The notes beneath the pieces are model-generated. The model had not been told where the DNA came from, did no database searches, and saw only the letters and a program-made list of their open reading frames with translations. DNA of 64,000 bases from a virus: the IMG/VR virus record IMGVR_UViG_3300043446_003158, positions 62,001-126,000 of that record; one strand, given 5' to 3'. The translations under genes and the position numbers were made by a program. Positions 48,402 through 56,750 of this stretch are shown in pieces. The stretch's first letter is position 1; each line of letters opens with the position of its first letter.

Positions 48402-48778
48402 TTTGTTCCTCCAGTTTCAAATTTTGATTTAATAAAATTAAGTTGTTCTGTAGTAAGAATCCTCAAAGCTTGTTTTGCCTTCTCATTACTATACCCATAA
48501 TAACGTTTGACATAATCAAGATCTTTGATTTTATCTTGTCGGAGCCAGGGAGAAAATCTCTTCTTTTTCCTCAGACTATTTATAAAAAACTCATATTGCA
48601 TCTTCTTTGGAAGAAAATGATATCGGTTCATTTCATTCGCAAACATAATGCAATCAACATGTCCAGACAAACAACGATTGATAATATAAGGTGCATATTC
48701 CTTCTCAAGTGAAGGATCTTCTTCAATCAGATTCTGTTTCGTTTGATTGATCGAGTTTAACCAGTCCTTCAATTCCAT
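48398..48778 (-). CDS. 62: Clamp loader small subunit (gp62)
   Basis: 126 residues from MELKDWLNSINQTKQNLIEE; NRCLSGHVDCIMFANEMNRY and FLPKKMQYEFFINSLRKKKR F are typical, ending in YGYSNEKAKQALRILTTEQL. With gp44 it loads the gp45 clamp. Shorter than T4 gp62 (187), usual for cyanophages. The first 56 nt overlap dam. Confidence 0.9.
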   Translation of the reverse strand: MELKDWLNSINQTKQNLIEEDPSLEKEYAPYIINRCLSGHVDCIMFANEMNRYHFLPKKMQYEFFINSLRKKKRFSPWLRQDKIKDLDYVKRYYGYSNEKAKQALRILTTEQLNFIKSKFETGGTK

Positions 48779-49595
48779 AATTAAAAAGCAGTAGTTCTTT
48801 ACGTGTTTTTTGATCTCGCATATATTCACCAACTGAACGCATCGTATAAGTCAAATCAAACTCCGCAGCATTCCAGTTCTTAAAGCGATCTTTGACAAGT
48901 TGATCAGAATTATAACTCACTAATTGATCCATGTTATTAGCATCGCAATCAGCAGCAAACTTATCGTGATCAAATCCTTTGTGCATTGATCCTTTTCTGC
49001 CATAGAGATTATCCTTAATGTCATAAGGAGGATCAAGATACATAAAAACACCCATATTTGCATCCATCAAATAATCATAAGAATAATTAGTTATACTCCA
49101 ATTTTTAATTATCTCAGAATACCCAGGCAGTTTTTGAATTCCCTGCAAACTAAAGTTGGAGTTGGATGCTTGTGGTGAAAATGATGAACTCTCTGTGAGA
49201 CCACTGAAACTACACTTATTGACAATATAGAAAGCCACAGCACGATCAAAATTTGACACAGTTTGGTCATTGATCCGCTCCTTTGACTGGAGAAAAAGTT
49301 CTCTTGCTAAATCAGGAGTATTATTTGCCGTCTTTAAATCTACCAATTCGCTTTTTAAATCATATCCAAACATCTGGAGTTGCTGCCAGAAATTTACAAG
49401 AGGTTCATATAAATCATTTACCCAAATATCTAGGTTAGGATATTTCTTCGTGATATAAATCGCAACACTTCCTCCACCAAGAAATGGTTCGCGGAATTGA
49501 TCATAATTGCGAAGGTCTGGGAAATAAGGTGCCATCTTTTCACAGGCACGGGACTTACCACCAGGATAACGAAGAGGGGTTTTTAAAGATTTCAT
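48723..49595 (-). CDS. dam: DNA adenine methyltransferase (Dam)
   Basis: 290 residues. TPLRYPGGKSRACEKMAPYF (SAM loop), REPFLGGGSVAIYITKKYP, DIWVNDLYEPLVNFW and FMYLDPPYDIKDNLYGRKGS (catalytic DPPY). Methylates adenine, probably GATC, to protect or mark phage DNA. ATG placed 7 nt after GAGGAG; it overlaps the stop of the gene upstream (49595). Confidence 0.93.
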   Translation of the reverse strand: MKSLKTPLRYPGGKSRACEKMAPYFPDLRNYDQFREPFLGGGSVAIYITKKYPNLDIWVNDLYEPLVNFWQQLQMFGYDLKSELVDLKTANNTPDLARELFLQSKERINDQTVSNFDRAVAFYIVNKCSFSGLTESSSFSPQASNSNFSLQGIQKLPGYSEIIKNWSITNYSYDYLMDANMGVFMYLDPPYDIKDNLYGRKGSMHKGFDHDKFAADCDANNMDQLVSYNSDQLVKDRFKNWNAAEFDLTYTMRSVGEYMRDQKTRKELLLFNYGIEGLVKLDQSNETESD

Positions 49596-50167
49596 CAAAG
49601 GTGCTCCTCAATCAAAGAAAACATATCATCAACATTACAGTCTTTTTCAGCAGGAATGACATTTTCAACAATCATAGTATAATCACCCTTCTTCAATGCA
49701 CATTTGGGGTCCTTTGCATTCTCATCAATACATTCGTAAACTTTATCCCATGTGGTATAACCCACAGACATAGCCTTAGTATCAACTAAAAGTAGATAAT
49801 CAAATGTTTTAATTAGATCTTCTTTTTTCCATTCTGTTTTATCTTTACTAGAAGGATGAAAATTTTTCAATACAAATGGCCTGCAGTCACCACGGCAGTC
49901 TTTACCAGTTTTGTCTTTACCTGTTTTAAACAGACCAAATTGACTTTTCATTTCAACAGGTTTTTTCGTTTCTTTTAGAATAAAATCCCTGCCAGTTTGA
50001 AAAAGTCCCACATGGTCCAATTGATCATCGGACCACTTACAAAAAGACTTCTCAGTATAATGGGCACGAAGTCCCCTGAATGCGGAACTTTTCATTTGTT
50101 TTGTATTGGATGCATTTACCCATCCAAAAAATTGCTCAAAGTTAACGCGAGAAAAATCAATACTCAT
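49595..50167 (-). CDS. Hypothetical protein, possible PD-(D/E)XK-type nuclease next to Dam
   Basis: 190 residues. MSIDFSRVNFEQFFGWVNAS, GLRAHYTEKSFCKWSDDQLD, VGLFQTGRDFILKETKKPVE MKSQFGLFKTGKDKTGKDCR, LLLVDTKAMSVGYTTWD. The D..(x)n..E-M-K pattern and a second VDTK are compatible with a restriction-type PD-(D/E)XK core, but this is a by-eye reading. Its stop overlaps the dam start, so the two are co-translated. Confidence 0.6.
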   Translation of the reverse strand: MSIDFSRVNFEQFFGWVNASNTKQMKSSAFRGLRAHYTEKSFCKWSDDQLDHVGLFQTGRDFILKETKKPVEMKSQFGLFKTGKDKTGKDCRGDCRPFVLKNFHPSSKDKTEWKKEDLIKTFDYLLLVDTKAMSVGYTTWDKVYECIDENAKDPKCALKKGDYTMIVENVIPAEKDCNVDDMFSLIEEHL

Positions 50168-50363
50168 AATCAGGTTTGTTATACTTAAGGTATTCAAAAA
50201 AAGTAAGTTTCATTTCCTTCTGCGTCATGCCACAGTGGGCAGCAGCAGCAGGCAAAGTCATTTTAGCACGAAAAAGACCTTCGTTTGCCTCTTGCACATT
50301 TGCAGGAGTTGTTTTTACTGGAACTACATATAAGGTTTTGTAATCGATTTTGTAAAAACTCAT
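50157..50363 (-). CDS. Small conserved-looking protein
   Basis: 68 residues, MSFYKIDYKTLYVVPVKTTP onward; the C-terminal MTLPAAAAHCGMTQKEMKLT FFEY resembles a helix-turn-helix. Between gp44 and the possible nuclease; overlaps both by a few bases. A regulatory role is conceivable but unproven. Confidence 0.6.
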   Translation of the reverse strand: MSFYKIDYKTLYVVPVKTTPANVQEANEGLFRAKMTLPAAAAHCGMTQKEMKLTFFEYLKYNKPDYEY

Positions 50364-51304
50364 TTGAATTCACACTCCACCATAATTTCTGTTAGTGCTG
50401 CTAAGAGGTTAATTTCTTGGTCAGCCACGAACGCACATTGGTATTGATACTTAGCAATAACAAGAACGGCAGCGGGAATAGATTGGGGTGAAAGGCAATC
50501 GTAACAGGCGTCATACACCCTACGAAGTAAACTAGAAGCATCGTTGTCCAAGTTCCCGACCACCCACTTTCGTACTTCCGAAAAGTTTTTTTCTTTGAGA
50601 TTTTTAACGAGTTCATTTACACTAATATCAGAGAAAGATGCAAGAATGCCAGAATCAATTTTACCTCCAGTTGAATATCTTTGACATTCATTTAAAACTC
50701 TTCGGAAATCTGGAAAATGCTTGGAGATTATTTCAACAAGAACTTTTTGATCATACTCAATTTTTTCCTGATCCAAGATCGTTTGGAGACGTTTGAAGAA
50801 AGATCCTGCAAGTTGTGCTTTTTGTTTTCCTTTAATTGTGAAGTCAATAACTGCACATCGGGAATGGAGAGGTTCAATAATTTTGTTTTTGTAGTTGCAG
50901 GTAAAAATGAATCTGCAGTTGTTATAAAATGCCTCAATATTCGCCCGTAATAGGAGTTGTACGTCGTTGCCCGTGTTATCTGCCTCATCGATGATGATGA
51001 CTTTGTGTTTAGAAGATCCCGTAAGTGAGACGGTCGAAGCAAAGTTTTTTGCTTGGTTCCGTACAGTATCCAAGAAACGTCCTTCGTCGGATCCGTTGAT
51101 GACATAATAATCTGCTCCTAGTTCGTTACATAATGCCTTTGCAATTGTAGTTTTACCAATACCAGGAGGTCCTGCAAGAAGAAGGTTAGGAATCTCACCC
51201 TTCTCCACAAACTCCTTGAATGTTTTTTTAGTATCATCGGGAAGAATACAATCCTCAATCACTTGAGGGCGGTACTTCTCCACAAAAAGAAATTCACTTG
51301 TCAT
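50360..51304 (-). CDS. 44: Clamp loader large subunit (gp44)
   Basis: 314 residues, AAA+ ATPase. EKYRPQVIEDCILPDDTKKT, NLLLAGPPGIGKTTIAKALC (Walker A), KVIIIDEADNTGNDVQLLLR (Walker B, DEAD), CRFIFTCNYKNKIIEPLHSR CAV. Four subunits with gp62 load the sliding clamp. T4 gp44 is 319 residues. Confidence 0.96.
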   Translation of the reverse strand: MTSEFLFVEKYRPQVIEDCILPDDTKKTFKEFVEKGEIPNLLLAGPPGIGKTTIAKALCNELGADYYVINGSDEGRFLDTVRNQAKNFASTVSLTGSSKHKVIIIDEADNTGNDVQLLLRANIEAFYNNCRFIFTCNYKNKIIEPLHSRCAVIDFTIKGKQKAQLAGSFFKRLQTILDQEKIEYDQKVLVEIISKHFPDFRRVLNECQRYSTGGKIDSGILASFSDISVNELVKNLKEKNFSEVRKWVVGNLDNDASSLLRRVYDACYDCLSPQSIPAAVLVIAKYQYQCAFVADQEINLLAALTEIMVECEFK

Positions 51305-51307
51305 AAT

Positions 51308-51820
51308 TTAGATCCAATCAGGTTTTCGTTGCGGCATACGAAGATAATTAGATGCAACCCAAGGTTTGGATGCGATATACATCTTGTAAGCAGTAAAAGT
51401 GTCAATGCTTGTGTCAAGTTTATACTCATCTGGCATAGCACGGGCAAATGGACTTACTTCTGTAATCTTCCCCTTAGGAAACAAATAATATGCTTGCAAC
51501 AAAGTATTATAACATGAGTGTTGTTTACCATATCGCAAATTATATTCATCGGCAAGATTCATACCATGTTTAATTAACCAATAGGCATTATGAATACTAT
51601 CCAGCGCCCATTTAGTACAAGGATGATTGCGAAATGCACCTTTTTCAGTTTTATAAGGAGTGCCATCACTCTTGTGTAGAGGACCATATCCATGACCCCA
51701 TTTGTCAGATGCCACAATAGAAAGCATTTGGCAGCACTCTAGAGGCATCTTAACGATGTGTTTGTCAGGAAGGCAAATGGCACTTTCAGCAGGCCAAGGG
51801 GAAGTTACAAAAATGTTCAT
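51308..51820 (-). CDS. Widespread phage hypothetical protein
   Basis: 170 residues. Pattern CLPDKHIVKMPLECCQMLSI, RNHPCTKWALDSIHNAYWLI KHG and EYNLRYGKQHSCYN matches a common phage family whose members keep DKHVVKM and HPCTKW; its role is unclear. Between gp45 and gp44, so a replication or repair link is possible. Overlaps gp45 by 4 nt. Confidence 0.7.
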   Translation of the reverse strand: MNIFVTSPWPAESAICLPDKHIVKMPLECCQMLSIVASDKWGHGYGPLHKSDGTPYKTEKGAFRNHPCTKWALDSIHNAYWLIKHGMNLADEYNLRYGKQHSCYNTLLQAYYLFPKGKITEVSPFARAMPDEYKLDTSIDTFTAYKMYIASKPWVASNYLRMPQRKPDWI

Positions 51821-52482
51821 CCGAAGGTTGAATCAGGTTCCAGAGCAATATAATACTTCAGATTGTACTTGGTGTTCGTGAATTGTGACAAAAGTTTAGA
51901 AGACACCACAACGTCATACGCACCAGGAATAATCTTGATGTTTTCTACTTTAAAGTTAAAGGTAAACTCGGTATCAGTTTCACCAACAACGATAGCATAT
52001 TCATTAGAAGTATCATTTTTCTTATCACGAACCACAAGTTTAATGACACCCGCCTCACCAATGGCAGAAAAATCTGGAAGTTGATAAACTGCTGCTGCCT
52101 TTACCAGTTTTTCAAGAGATGTGCTATCAAGTTGAAAGCAAACATCTTTTGAAGGTAATTGAATATCCTTTTCAGGAGGAGAAACAATTACGTTAGGATC
52201 TGCGAAGAAATACTTTACTCGCCTCTTACCTTCACGAATGCTCAAATAAGATTCTTCCTTAAAGTCCAGATCTGGATCTTGGTGAAGTCCAAGTCCATTC
52301 AAGAACTGATTAAGATCATAAATGGCAAAATCACGAGGAAACTCTTCAGTAATCTCTGCTTCTGCCAGGATATTTTTTGCCACGGAAATAGTACGAAGGC
52401 GATTTCCTCCTTTTACAAGAATTGAATTGTTAATACTTGCAAAATTCTTAAGGATAGTCAACGTGTTATCGGAAAGTTTCAT
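51817..52482 (-). CDS. 45: Sliding clamp (gp45)
   Basis: 221 residues from MKLSDNTLTILKNFASINNS, which matches T4 gp45 (MKLSK.T..LLKNFA.IN). Continues with DFAIYDLNQFLNGLGLHQDP, RVKYFFADPNVIV and NLKYYIALEP. Trimeric clamp for gp43 and, through gp55/gp33, late transcription. A GTG seven codons earlier is a possible alternative start. Confidence 0.95.
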   Translation of the reverse strand: MKLSDNTLTILKNFASINNSILVKGGNRLRTISVAKNILAEAEITEEFPRDFAIYDLNQFLNGLGLHQDPDLDFKEESYLSIREGKRRVKYFFADPNVIVSPPEKDIQLPSKDVCFQLDSTSLEKLVKAAAVYQLPDFSAIGEAGVIKLVVRDKKNDTSNEYAIVVGETDTEFTFNFKVENIKIIPGAYDVVVSSKLLSQFTNTKYNLKYYIALEPDSTFG

Positions 52483-52499
52483 AGTTTCTGGTTTTAGTT

Positions 52500-53027
52500 T
52501 CACTTGTTTTCAATAAGATTAAGGTGATTAATTAGAAGAATAGTATAGTGTAAAACCTTGAACAAATCAGCACGAGGAGTGCCCTTGGTGTCATAGCGAT
52601 CAATATACTTGGTTACATTACCTGCACAGAATCCTTCGCGGCGATTATGTTTGATTTTGTCAAGAGTTTGCTCCTTTCCACCACCAGTGCGATCCACATA
52701 ATGCTGCCTATATGTGCTAGCAATATATTCTTCAAGTTGTTTAAGAATTTTATCTTCGTTGTATTTCCAAAAACCGTTTTTGTTAGTATCTTCAGGCATT
52801 TTAATATTATAAGAATTTAAAGAAAAAGTATCAGAAGACGCAAAAGGATTACCAGTCAAACTAATACCATCATAATTCCAAAAATCTTGGGAATGGTCTA
52901 CCATTCCACCAGGAAGATGAGATCCAGAAAAAGAAATGGTATCTGATCCACTTGCACCAAAAATGGTTGATTTTCCAGTGGAAATGTAGTCTGAATAGTT
53001 TGTTTCAAAATTTTGAGAGGCGGTCAT
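52500..53027 (-). CDS. DUF3310 domain protein
   Basis: 175 residues from MTASQNFETNYSDYISTGKS, after GGAG. The N-terminal ~90 residues are Ser/Gly/Thr-rich and disordered-looking. The C-terminal part QHYVDRTGGGKEQTLDKIKH, NRREGFCAGNVTKYIDRYDT and LFKVLHYTILL is a DUF3310-like domain, widespread in phages, possibly linked to nucleotide metabolism. First gene after promoter 53078-53106; gp45 follows. Confidence 0.75.
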   Translation of the reverse strand: MTASQNFETNYSDYISTGKSTIFGASGSDTISFSGSHLPGGMVDHSQDFWNYDGISLTGNPFASSDTFSLNSYNIKMPEDTNKNGFWKYNEDKILKQLEEYIASTYRQHYVDRTGGGKEQTLDKIKHNRREGFCAGNVTKYIDRYDTKGTPRADLFKVLHYTILLINHLNLIENK

Positions 53028-53040
53028 AATTCTCCATAGT

Positions 53041-53075
53041 AAAAAAACAAAGGGAAGGCATATCTTTACCTTCCC
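53041..53075 (-). terminator. Terminator-like hairpin overlapping transcription start
   Basis: Minus-strand GGGAAGG/CCTTCCC with a 10-nt loop, then TTTGTTTTTTT. The promoter at 53078-53106 starts within the 5' arm, so new transcripts cannot form the full stem. Confidence 0.8.
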
Positions 53076-53077
53076 CA

Positions 53078-53106
53078 ATTATATCAGAACGGAGCAGGTT
53101 GGTCAA
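53078..53106 (-). promoter_or_regulatory. Promoter of the DUF3310-gp45-gp44 operon
   Basis: TTGACC (53101-53106), 17 bp, TATAAT (53078-53083), inside the end of cobS. Confidence 0.85.
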
Positions 53107-54214
53107 TATATTCAACCGTCAATTCAGGTTGAGTAGGCATCTGGAAATCAGCATCAACCTTGTCGTAAAGTTCAAGAAAAGATTGCTTAGTTGCATCATC
53201 AAAACGATTGATGCAAACTTGAATTGCTTTTGCCTTGTCATTAAAGATGCTGTAAGCACGGATAATATGAGTCAGGCGGCGGGTGCTGATAATTTCTTCA
53301 ATGGCACCTTCATAGAAGGTTTTACGAATTACATCTGCCCAATCCACCAGACGCTTGCAGAAATCACGGTCTTCCACGCCAAGGTCTAGAGCGATGCCTT
53401 CCAGGATCTTCTGCTCGGTTGCAGGAGCAGGATAGGACTGTTCAAAAGTCACAGGGAAACGCTCCAGGAATGCCTCATTGAGCACGTTGGTGCCGATGAA
53501 GCGCCCATCATCAGAACCCTTACCCTTGGTGTTGGCGGTGGCGAACACGTTGAACCCAGCAGCAGGTTTTACGAACTTACCAATCTTCTTCAGGAATACA
53601 CCCTTGCCTTCCAGAACGGATTGAAGACAGAGGATTTTGTTAGAGGCAAGGTCAATCTCATCCAGCAGAAGAATTGCACCACGCTCAAGTGCCTCAATCA
53701 CAGGACCATTGTGCCATGCAGTGTTCCCATCAACAAGCCTAAAACCACCAATAAGGTCATCTTCATCAGTCTCAATCGTAATATTTACACGAATCAATTC
53801 ACGCTTAAGTTGAGCACAAGCTTGCTCAACACTGAACGTTTTGCCATTACCCGAAAGACCCGTAATGAACGTAGGATAAAAAAGATTGGACTGAATAATC
53901 TTTTTAAGATCGTTAAAATTACCAAACTTGACGAAGGTATCATCTTTATCTGGAATGAGGTTTTGTTCCACAGAAGGAAGGGCAGCAGGAGCACTAAAAG
54001 AACGTTCAATTTCTTCTACACGTTCTTGAGTTACTTCAAGATTCCAGCGCCCACGATCAGTTTTAAATTGTTCCAAACGGCGTGTCACAGTAGGATAAGA
54101 AAGGTTGCGAGAAGCACAGAAACCACGGATGTCTCCCGCAGAAAGTTCGGTGCCGTAAAGAGTTTTGAGTGATTCAATCAGTTGTTCGTCGCTCACAGAA
54201 ATTTTACGAGGCAT
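53084..54214 (-). CDS. cobS: CobS-like AAA+ ATPase
   Basis: 376 residues. N-terminal HTH-like region (SAGDIRGFCASRNLSYPTVT), then a MoxR/CobS-type core: FITGLSGNGKTFSVEQACAQ (Walker A), VNITIETDEDDLIGGFRLVD, ILLLDEIDLASNKILCLQSV (Walker B), FNVFATANTKGKGSDDGRF. CobS inserts cobalt into the B12 ring together with CobT/CobN; in cyanophages it is a signature gene of uncertain job. The vWA protein just upstream (54510) is a natural partner. Confidence 0.9.
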   Translation of the reverse strand: MPRKISVSDEQLIESLKTLYGTELSAGDIRGFCASRNLSYPTVTRRLEQFKTDRGRWNLEVTQERVEEIERSFSAPAALPSVEQNLIPDKDDTFVKFGNFNDLKKIIQSNLFYPTFITGLSGNGKTFSVEQACAQLKRELIRVNITIETDEDDLIGGFRLVDGNTAWHNGPVIEALERGAILLLDEIDLASNKILCLQSVLEGKGVFLKKIGKFVKPAAGFNVFATANTKGKGSDDGRFIGTNVLNEAFLERFPVTFEQSYPAPATEQKILEGIALDLGVEDRDFCKRLVDWADVIRKTFYEGAIEEIISTRRLTHIIRAYSIFNDKAKAIQVCINRFDDATKQSFLELYDKVDADFQMPTQPELTVEYIDQPAPF

Positions 54215-54246
54215 GATTTAGTTGGGTGATTTGTTTCAACAAAGTA

Positions 54247-54252
54247 ATTATA
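54247..54252 (-). promoter_or_regulatory. cobS -10 element after terminator
   Basis: TATAAT 33 nt before the cobS ATG, directly after the terminator's T-tract; no convincing -35, so confidence is limited. Confidence 0.45.
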
Positions 54253-54257
54253 CAAGC

Positions 54258-54282
54258 AAAAAGGGGGCAGGTAAGTGCCCCC
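54258..54282 (-). terminator. Terminator after the repeat peptide gene
   Basis: Perfect 7-bp stem GGGGGCA/TGCCCCC, 6-nt loop, TTTTT on the minus strand. Confidence 0.9.
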
Positions 54283-54305
54283 TGTGACAGTTTAGAAATT
54301 GGTCG

Positions 54306-54479
54306 TCAGTCCATAGTAAACTTCTTTTTTGGAAGTGGTTTTTTAGGAGCAGGAACTGCTTCAACAACAGGTGCTGGTTCTACTACAGAAACTGCTTCAA
54401 CAACAGGTGCTGGTTCTACTACAGGTGCTGATTCTACTACAGGTGCTGGTTCTTGAAAAAAATCTGTAAATCTACTCAT
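54306..54479 (-). CDS. Pro/Val/Glu tandem-repeat protein
   Basis: 57 residues: MSRFTDFFQE then five near-identical units of PAPVVE/SAPVVE/SVVE type and a basic end (KKPLPKKKFTMD). The DNA repeats too (15-48-nt units), so the number of units may vary by slippage. A flexible spacer of unknown role. Late-type box GATAAATA at 54504-54511. Confidence 0.7.
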   Translation of the reverse strand: MSRFTDFFQEPAPVVESAPVVEPAPVVEAVSVVEPAPVVEAVPAPKKPLPKKKFTMD

Positions 54480-54503
54480 TAGATGCGATAGAATTCTATA
54501 AAT

Positions 54504-54511
54504 TATTTATC
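54504..54511 (-). promoter_or_regulatory. Late-type promoter GATAAATA
   Basis: GATAAATA on the minus strand 25 nt before the repeat-protein ATG, overlapping the end of the upstream gene. Confidence 0.5.
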
Positions 54512-56663
54512 AAGCAACAAGTTCTACAAACTCACCAAGAATTTTCTTATTCATTTTTTTAGTCTTCAAACTTTTCACAAATGCACTTTTAATCTGTGCT
54601 TTTGTAGCATCTTCAGCAACAGAAAATTCAGATTCTTGAGAAAGAGCACTAGAAGAAAGACCAAAATAAGAATGATATCCTGAACTTTTGATGGAAAATG
54701 CTTTTTCCTTTTTCCAAGAAGTCATTACTTTATCATACTCACTTCCATAATAACCACAATAACGGCGAATAAAATTACCAGCATCACGAGATTCAAGAAC
54801 ACGAATTCCAATAAAATTAATATCCGCAAATTTATCCCTCAAGTTGCGAAGAAGAATATTAGTAAATTCATGCCATTCACAATCACACGAATAAGTCATT
54901 CCAGTTTTACGATCACGAAGGAATGCACTAGGTCCGATATGAGAAGTTCCAATATAAGGTTCATCTTCCCAACGGCGATGAACTTCACGGTGATACTTAA
55001 CAGGGCAAGCTTCACCATCGGTTAGAACAACACACTGAACCTTCTGTAGTTTGTTTTCTTTTTGAAATTTAGGAAGAATTTGGTGCATGGAAATAAGCGC
55101 CTCATTCAAAGGAGTTCCAGAAAGACTCATACCAGTAGGAACATTATACCTGGTATAAGATTTATAACCAAAACTTGCAGCAAGACGAAAGACGTTTTTC
55201 ATCTGTTCCTCAAGTACTTTACCATTTACTTTACTAGTAAACAGATTCATCATGGAGAACCATTCACCAACTTGAACAAGTCCATCTTTTTTCTTGTAGG
55301 CAAGTTGCCGAATGTTTGCCTTCCCATTTTCATCATAGGACCAAAGAGGATAATCTGTCGTAAACGCATAGACATCAAAAGGAATAGAAACTTTTTTACA
55401 GAACCAAATCAAGTTAAAAAGTTGTTTGACAGTATCCATCATAACTTCTTGCATGGATCCAGACCAGTCAAGAATAAAAATCAGACCATGGTTCTTACCA
55501 TCGGCAAGTGTTGTAACCTTTTTAAAAATATCTTCGTTATATTTGTAGGTATGAAGTTTGGAGCAGTCCAGAACACCCGTGCGGGCAGTAGAAGCACGAG
55601 CATAGGAGTCTGCTGCTTTACGGCATTCAAACTCTTTTACCAGATAGTTGACTTCCTTTTGAGCAGAACGCTTGAATTCAACAAACTGTTTGTCAACTTC
55701 TCCAAAAAGATCTTCATGAGTGTACCCAACATTCTCTGCATAGTCTGACCAACTTTTTTTGCAATTAGAATGAATCTCCTCATTTGGAACAATAACCTTA
55801 TTCAAATCAAGTTGAGGAAGTTCAAGATAAACATTCTCGTAACCATCAGAATTTACAAGATCCTTAAGTGCATCTTCAAGTGATTCCATCGTTTTTACTT
55901 CAGGATCACTTTCTTCACCACCTTCAATAGATGAAGAAGGTTTTTTCTCTTGCTCTGGAGTTTTTTCGTTTGAGGCAGAACCTTGCGATCCTTCAGAAGA
56001 AGGTTGGTCGTTTTCACCTTCTTGTTGATCCGTAAAATCAGATGCAGGTTGTTGACTTGCCCCACCCTGTTGAGATTCCAGATTATCAATCTGAATTTTA
56101 GTTTCTTCTTGTTGCTTTTGCTTACAATATTTGTACAGTTCTTCTGCCGCAATCAAAACATCGGCAAACGTTTCAGTTTCTGCAATCAAATTAATGATTT
56201 CAGTTTCTTGCCCACGCTCAATCGGAACATTTACATAATTACCAATCTTAAACCACAGGTTTGCACGGTCGGCAAGAGTATAAGTTTCCAGATTATCATC
56301 TTTAATTTGAAAGAAATCTTCGTCACAGAATTCCTTATAACCGTTATAAAAGGTCTTGGAAAGACCAGGATAACGGCGCTTCATCATCTTCTCAATACGT
56401 GCATCTTCTACGATGTTCACAAATTGGGGAGGAACTTTTACGTTTTTAGTCCAATCCTCATCAGGAGTATAGAGAGCATGTCCAACTTCGTGACCCACCA
56501 GAAGATCATACACGGTGTTGCTTGCCTTCTCCCACATAGGAAGTGTAAGAACACGGGTGTGAACGTTAAAGCAGGCAGTTTCTACCTTCTTGTGCTCAAC
56601 CACAAGGTCTTCGGTGGCAAGCAGTTTGGCAAGTTGAGACTTGATTTCGTGGCGAACGGTCAT
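54510..56663 (-). CDS. CobT-like vWA protein with metallopeptidase-like N-terminus
   Basis: 717 residues from MTVRHEIKSQLAKLLATEDL. N-terminal LLVGHEVGHALYTPDE (HExxH) and NIVEDARIEKMMKRR form a zinc-peptidase-like site. A Gln/Glu/Ser-rich linker at about 200-260 follows. C-terminal vWA: GLIFILDWSGSMQEVMMDTV (DxSxS MIDAS), GTPLNEALISMHQILPKF. The CobS/CobT plan suggests an ATPase-adaptor pair with cobS downstream, acting perhaps on virion or host protein complexes. Start GTG/ATG choice is not supported by a strong SD. Confidence 0.75.
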   Translation of the reverse strand: MTVRHEIKSQLAKLLATEDLVVEHKKVETACFNVHTRVLTLPMWEKASNTVYDLLVGHEVGHALYTPDEDWTKNVKVPPQFVNIVEDARIEKMMKRRYPGLSKTFYNGYKEFCDEDFFQIKDDNLETYTLADRANLWFKIGNYVNVPIERGQETEIINLIAETETFADVLIAAEELYKYCKQKQQEETKIQIDNLESQQGGASQQPASDFTDQQEGENDQPSSEGSQGSASNEKTPEQEKKPSSSIEGGEESDPEVKTMESLEDALKDLVNSDGYENVYLELPQLDLNKVIVPNEEIHSNCKKSWSDYAENVGYTHEDLFGEVDKQFVEFKRSAQKEVNYLVKEFECRKAADSYARASTARTGVLDCSKLHTYKYNEDIFKKVTTLADGKNHGLIFILDWSGSMQEVMMDTVKQLFNLIWFCKKVSIPFDVYAFTTDYPLWSYDENGKANIRQLAYKKKDGLVQVGEWFSMMNLFTSKVNGKVLEEQMKNVFRLAASFGYKSYTRYNVPTGMSLSGTPLNEALISMHQILPKFQKENKLQKVQCVVLTDGEACPVKYHREVHRRWEDEPYIGTSHIGPSAFLRDRKTGMTYSCDCEWHEFTNILLRNLRDKFADINFIGIRVLESRDAGNFIRRYCGYYGSEYDKVMTSWKKEKAFSIKSSGYHSYFGLSSSALSQESEFSVAEDATKAQIKSAFVKSLKTKKMNKKILGEFVELVA

Positions 56664-56691
56664 GGGTTTGTTGCGTATGGACCCATAATAC

Positions 56692-56716
56692 AAAAAAAGA
56701 GGGTGGTAAAACCCTC
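56692..56716 (-). terminator. Terminator after paralogue B
   Basis: Minus-strand stem GAGGGT/ACCCTC, 6-nt loop, TTTTTTT; a TATTAT -10-like site follows. Confidence 0.85.
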
Positions 56717-56750
56717 CAGTGTGCCAGTTTGAAAAGTGGTCCCAATATTT

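Noticed and set aside
49484-49789. Plus-strand open frames opposite the replication genes (for example here, 53621-54172, 55062-55748, 55983-56732)
   Set aside because: They lie antisense to well-supported genes, lack ribosome-binding sites and have Phe/Leu/Ile-rich composition expected from reverse reading of Lys/Glu-rich genes.
54320-54470. Direct repeats that could suggest a CRISPR array
   Set aside because: The repeats are short, in frame and encode the PAPVVE units of a protein; no spacers of constant length.
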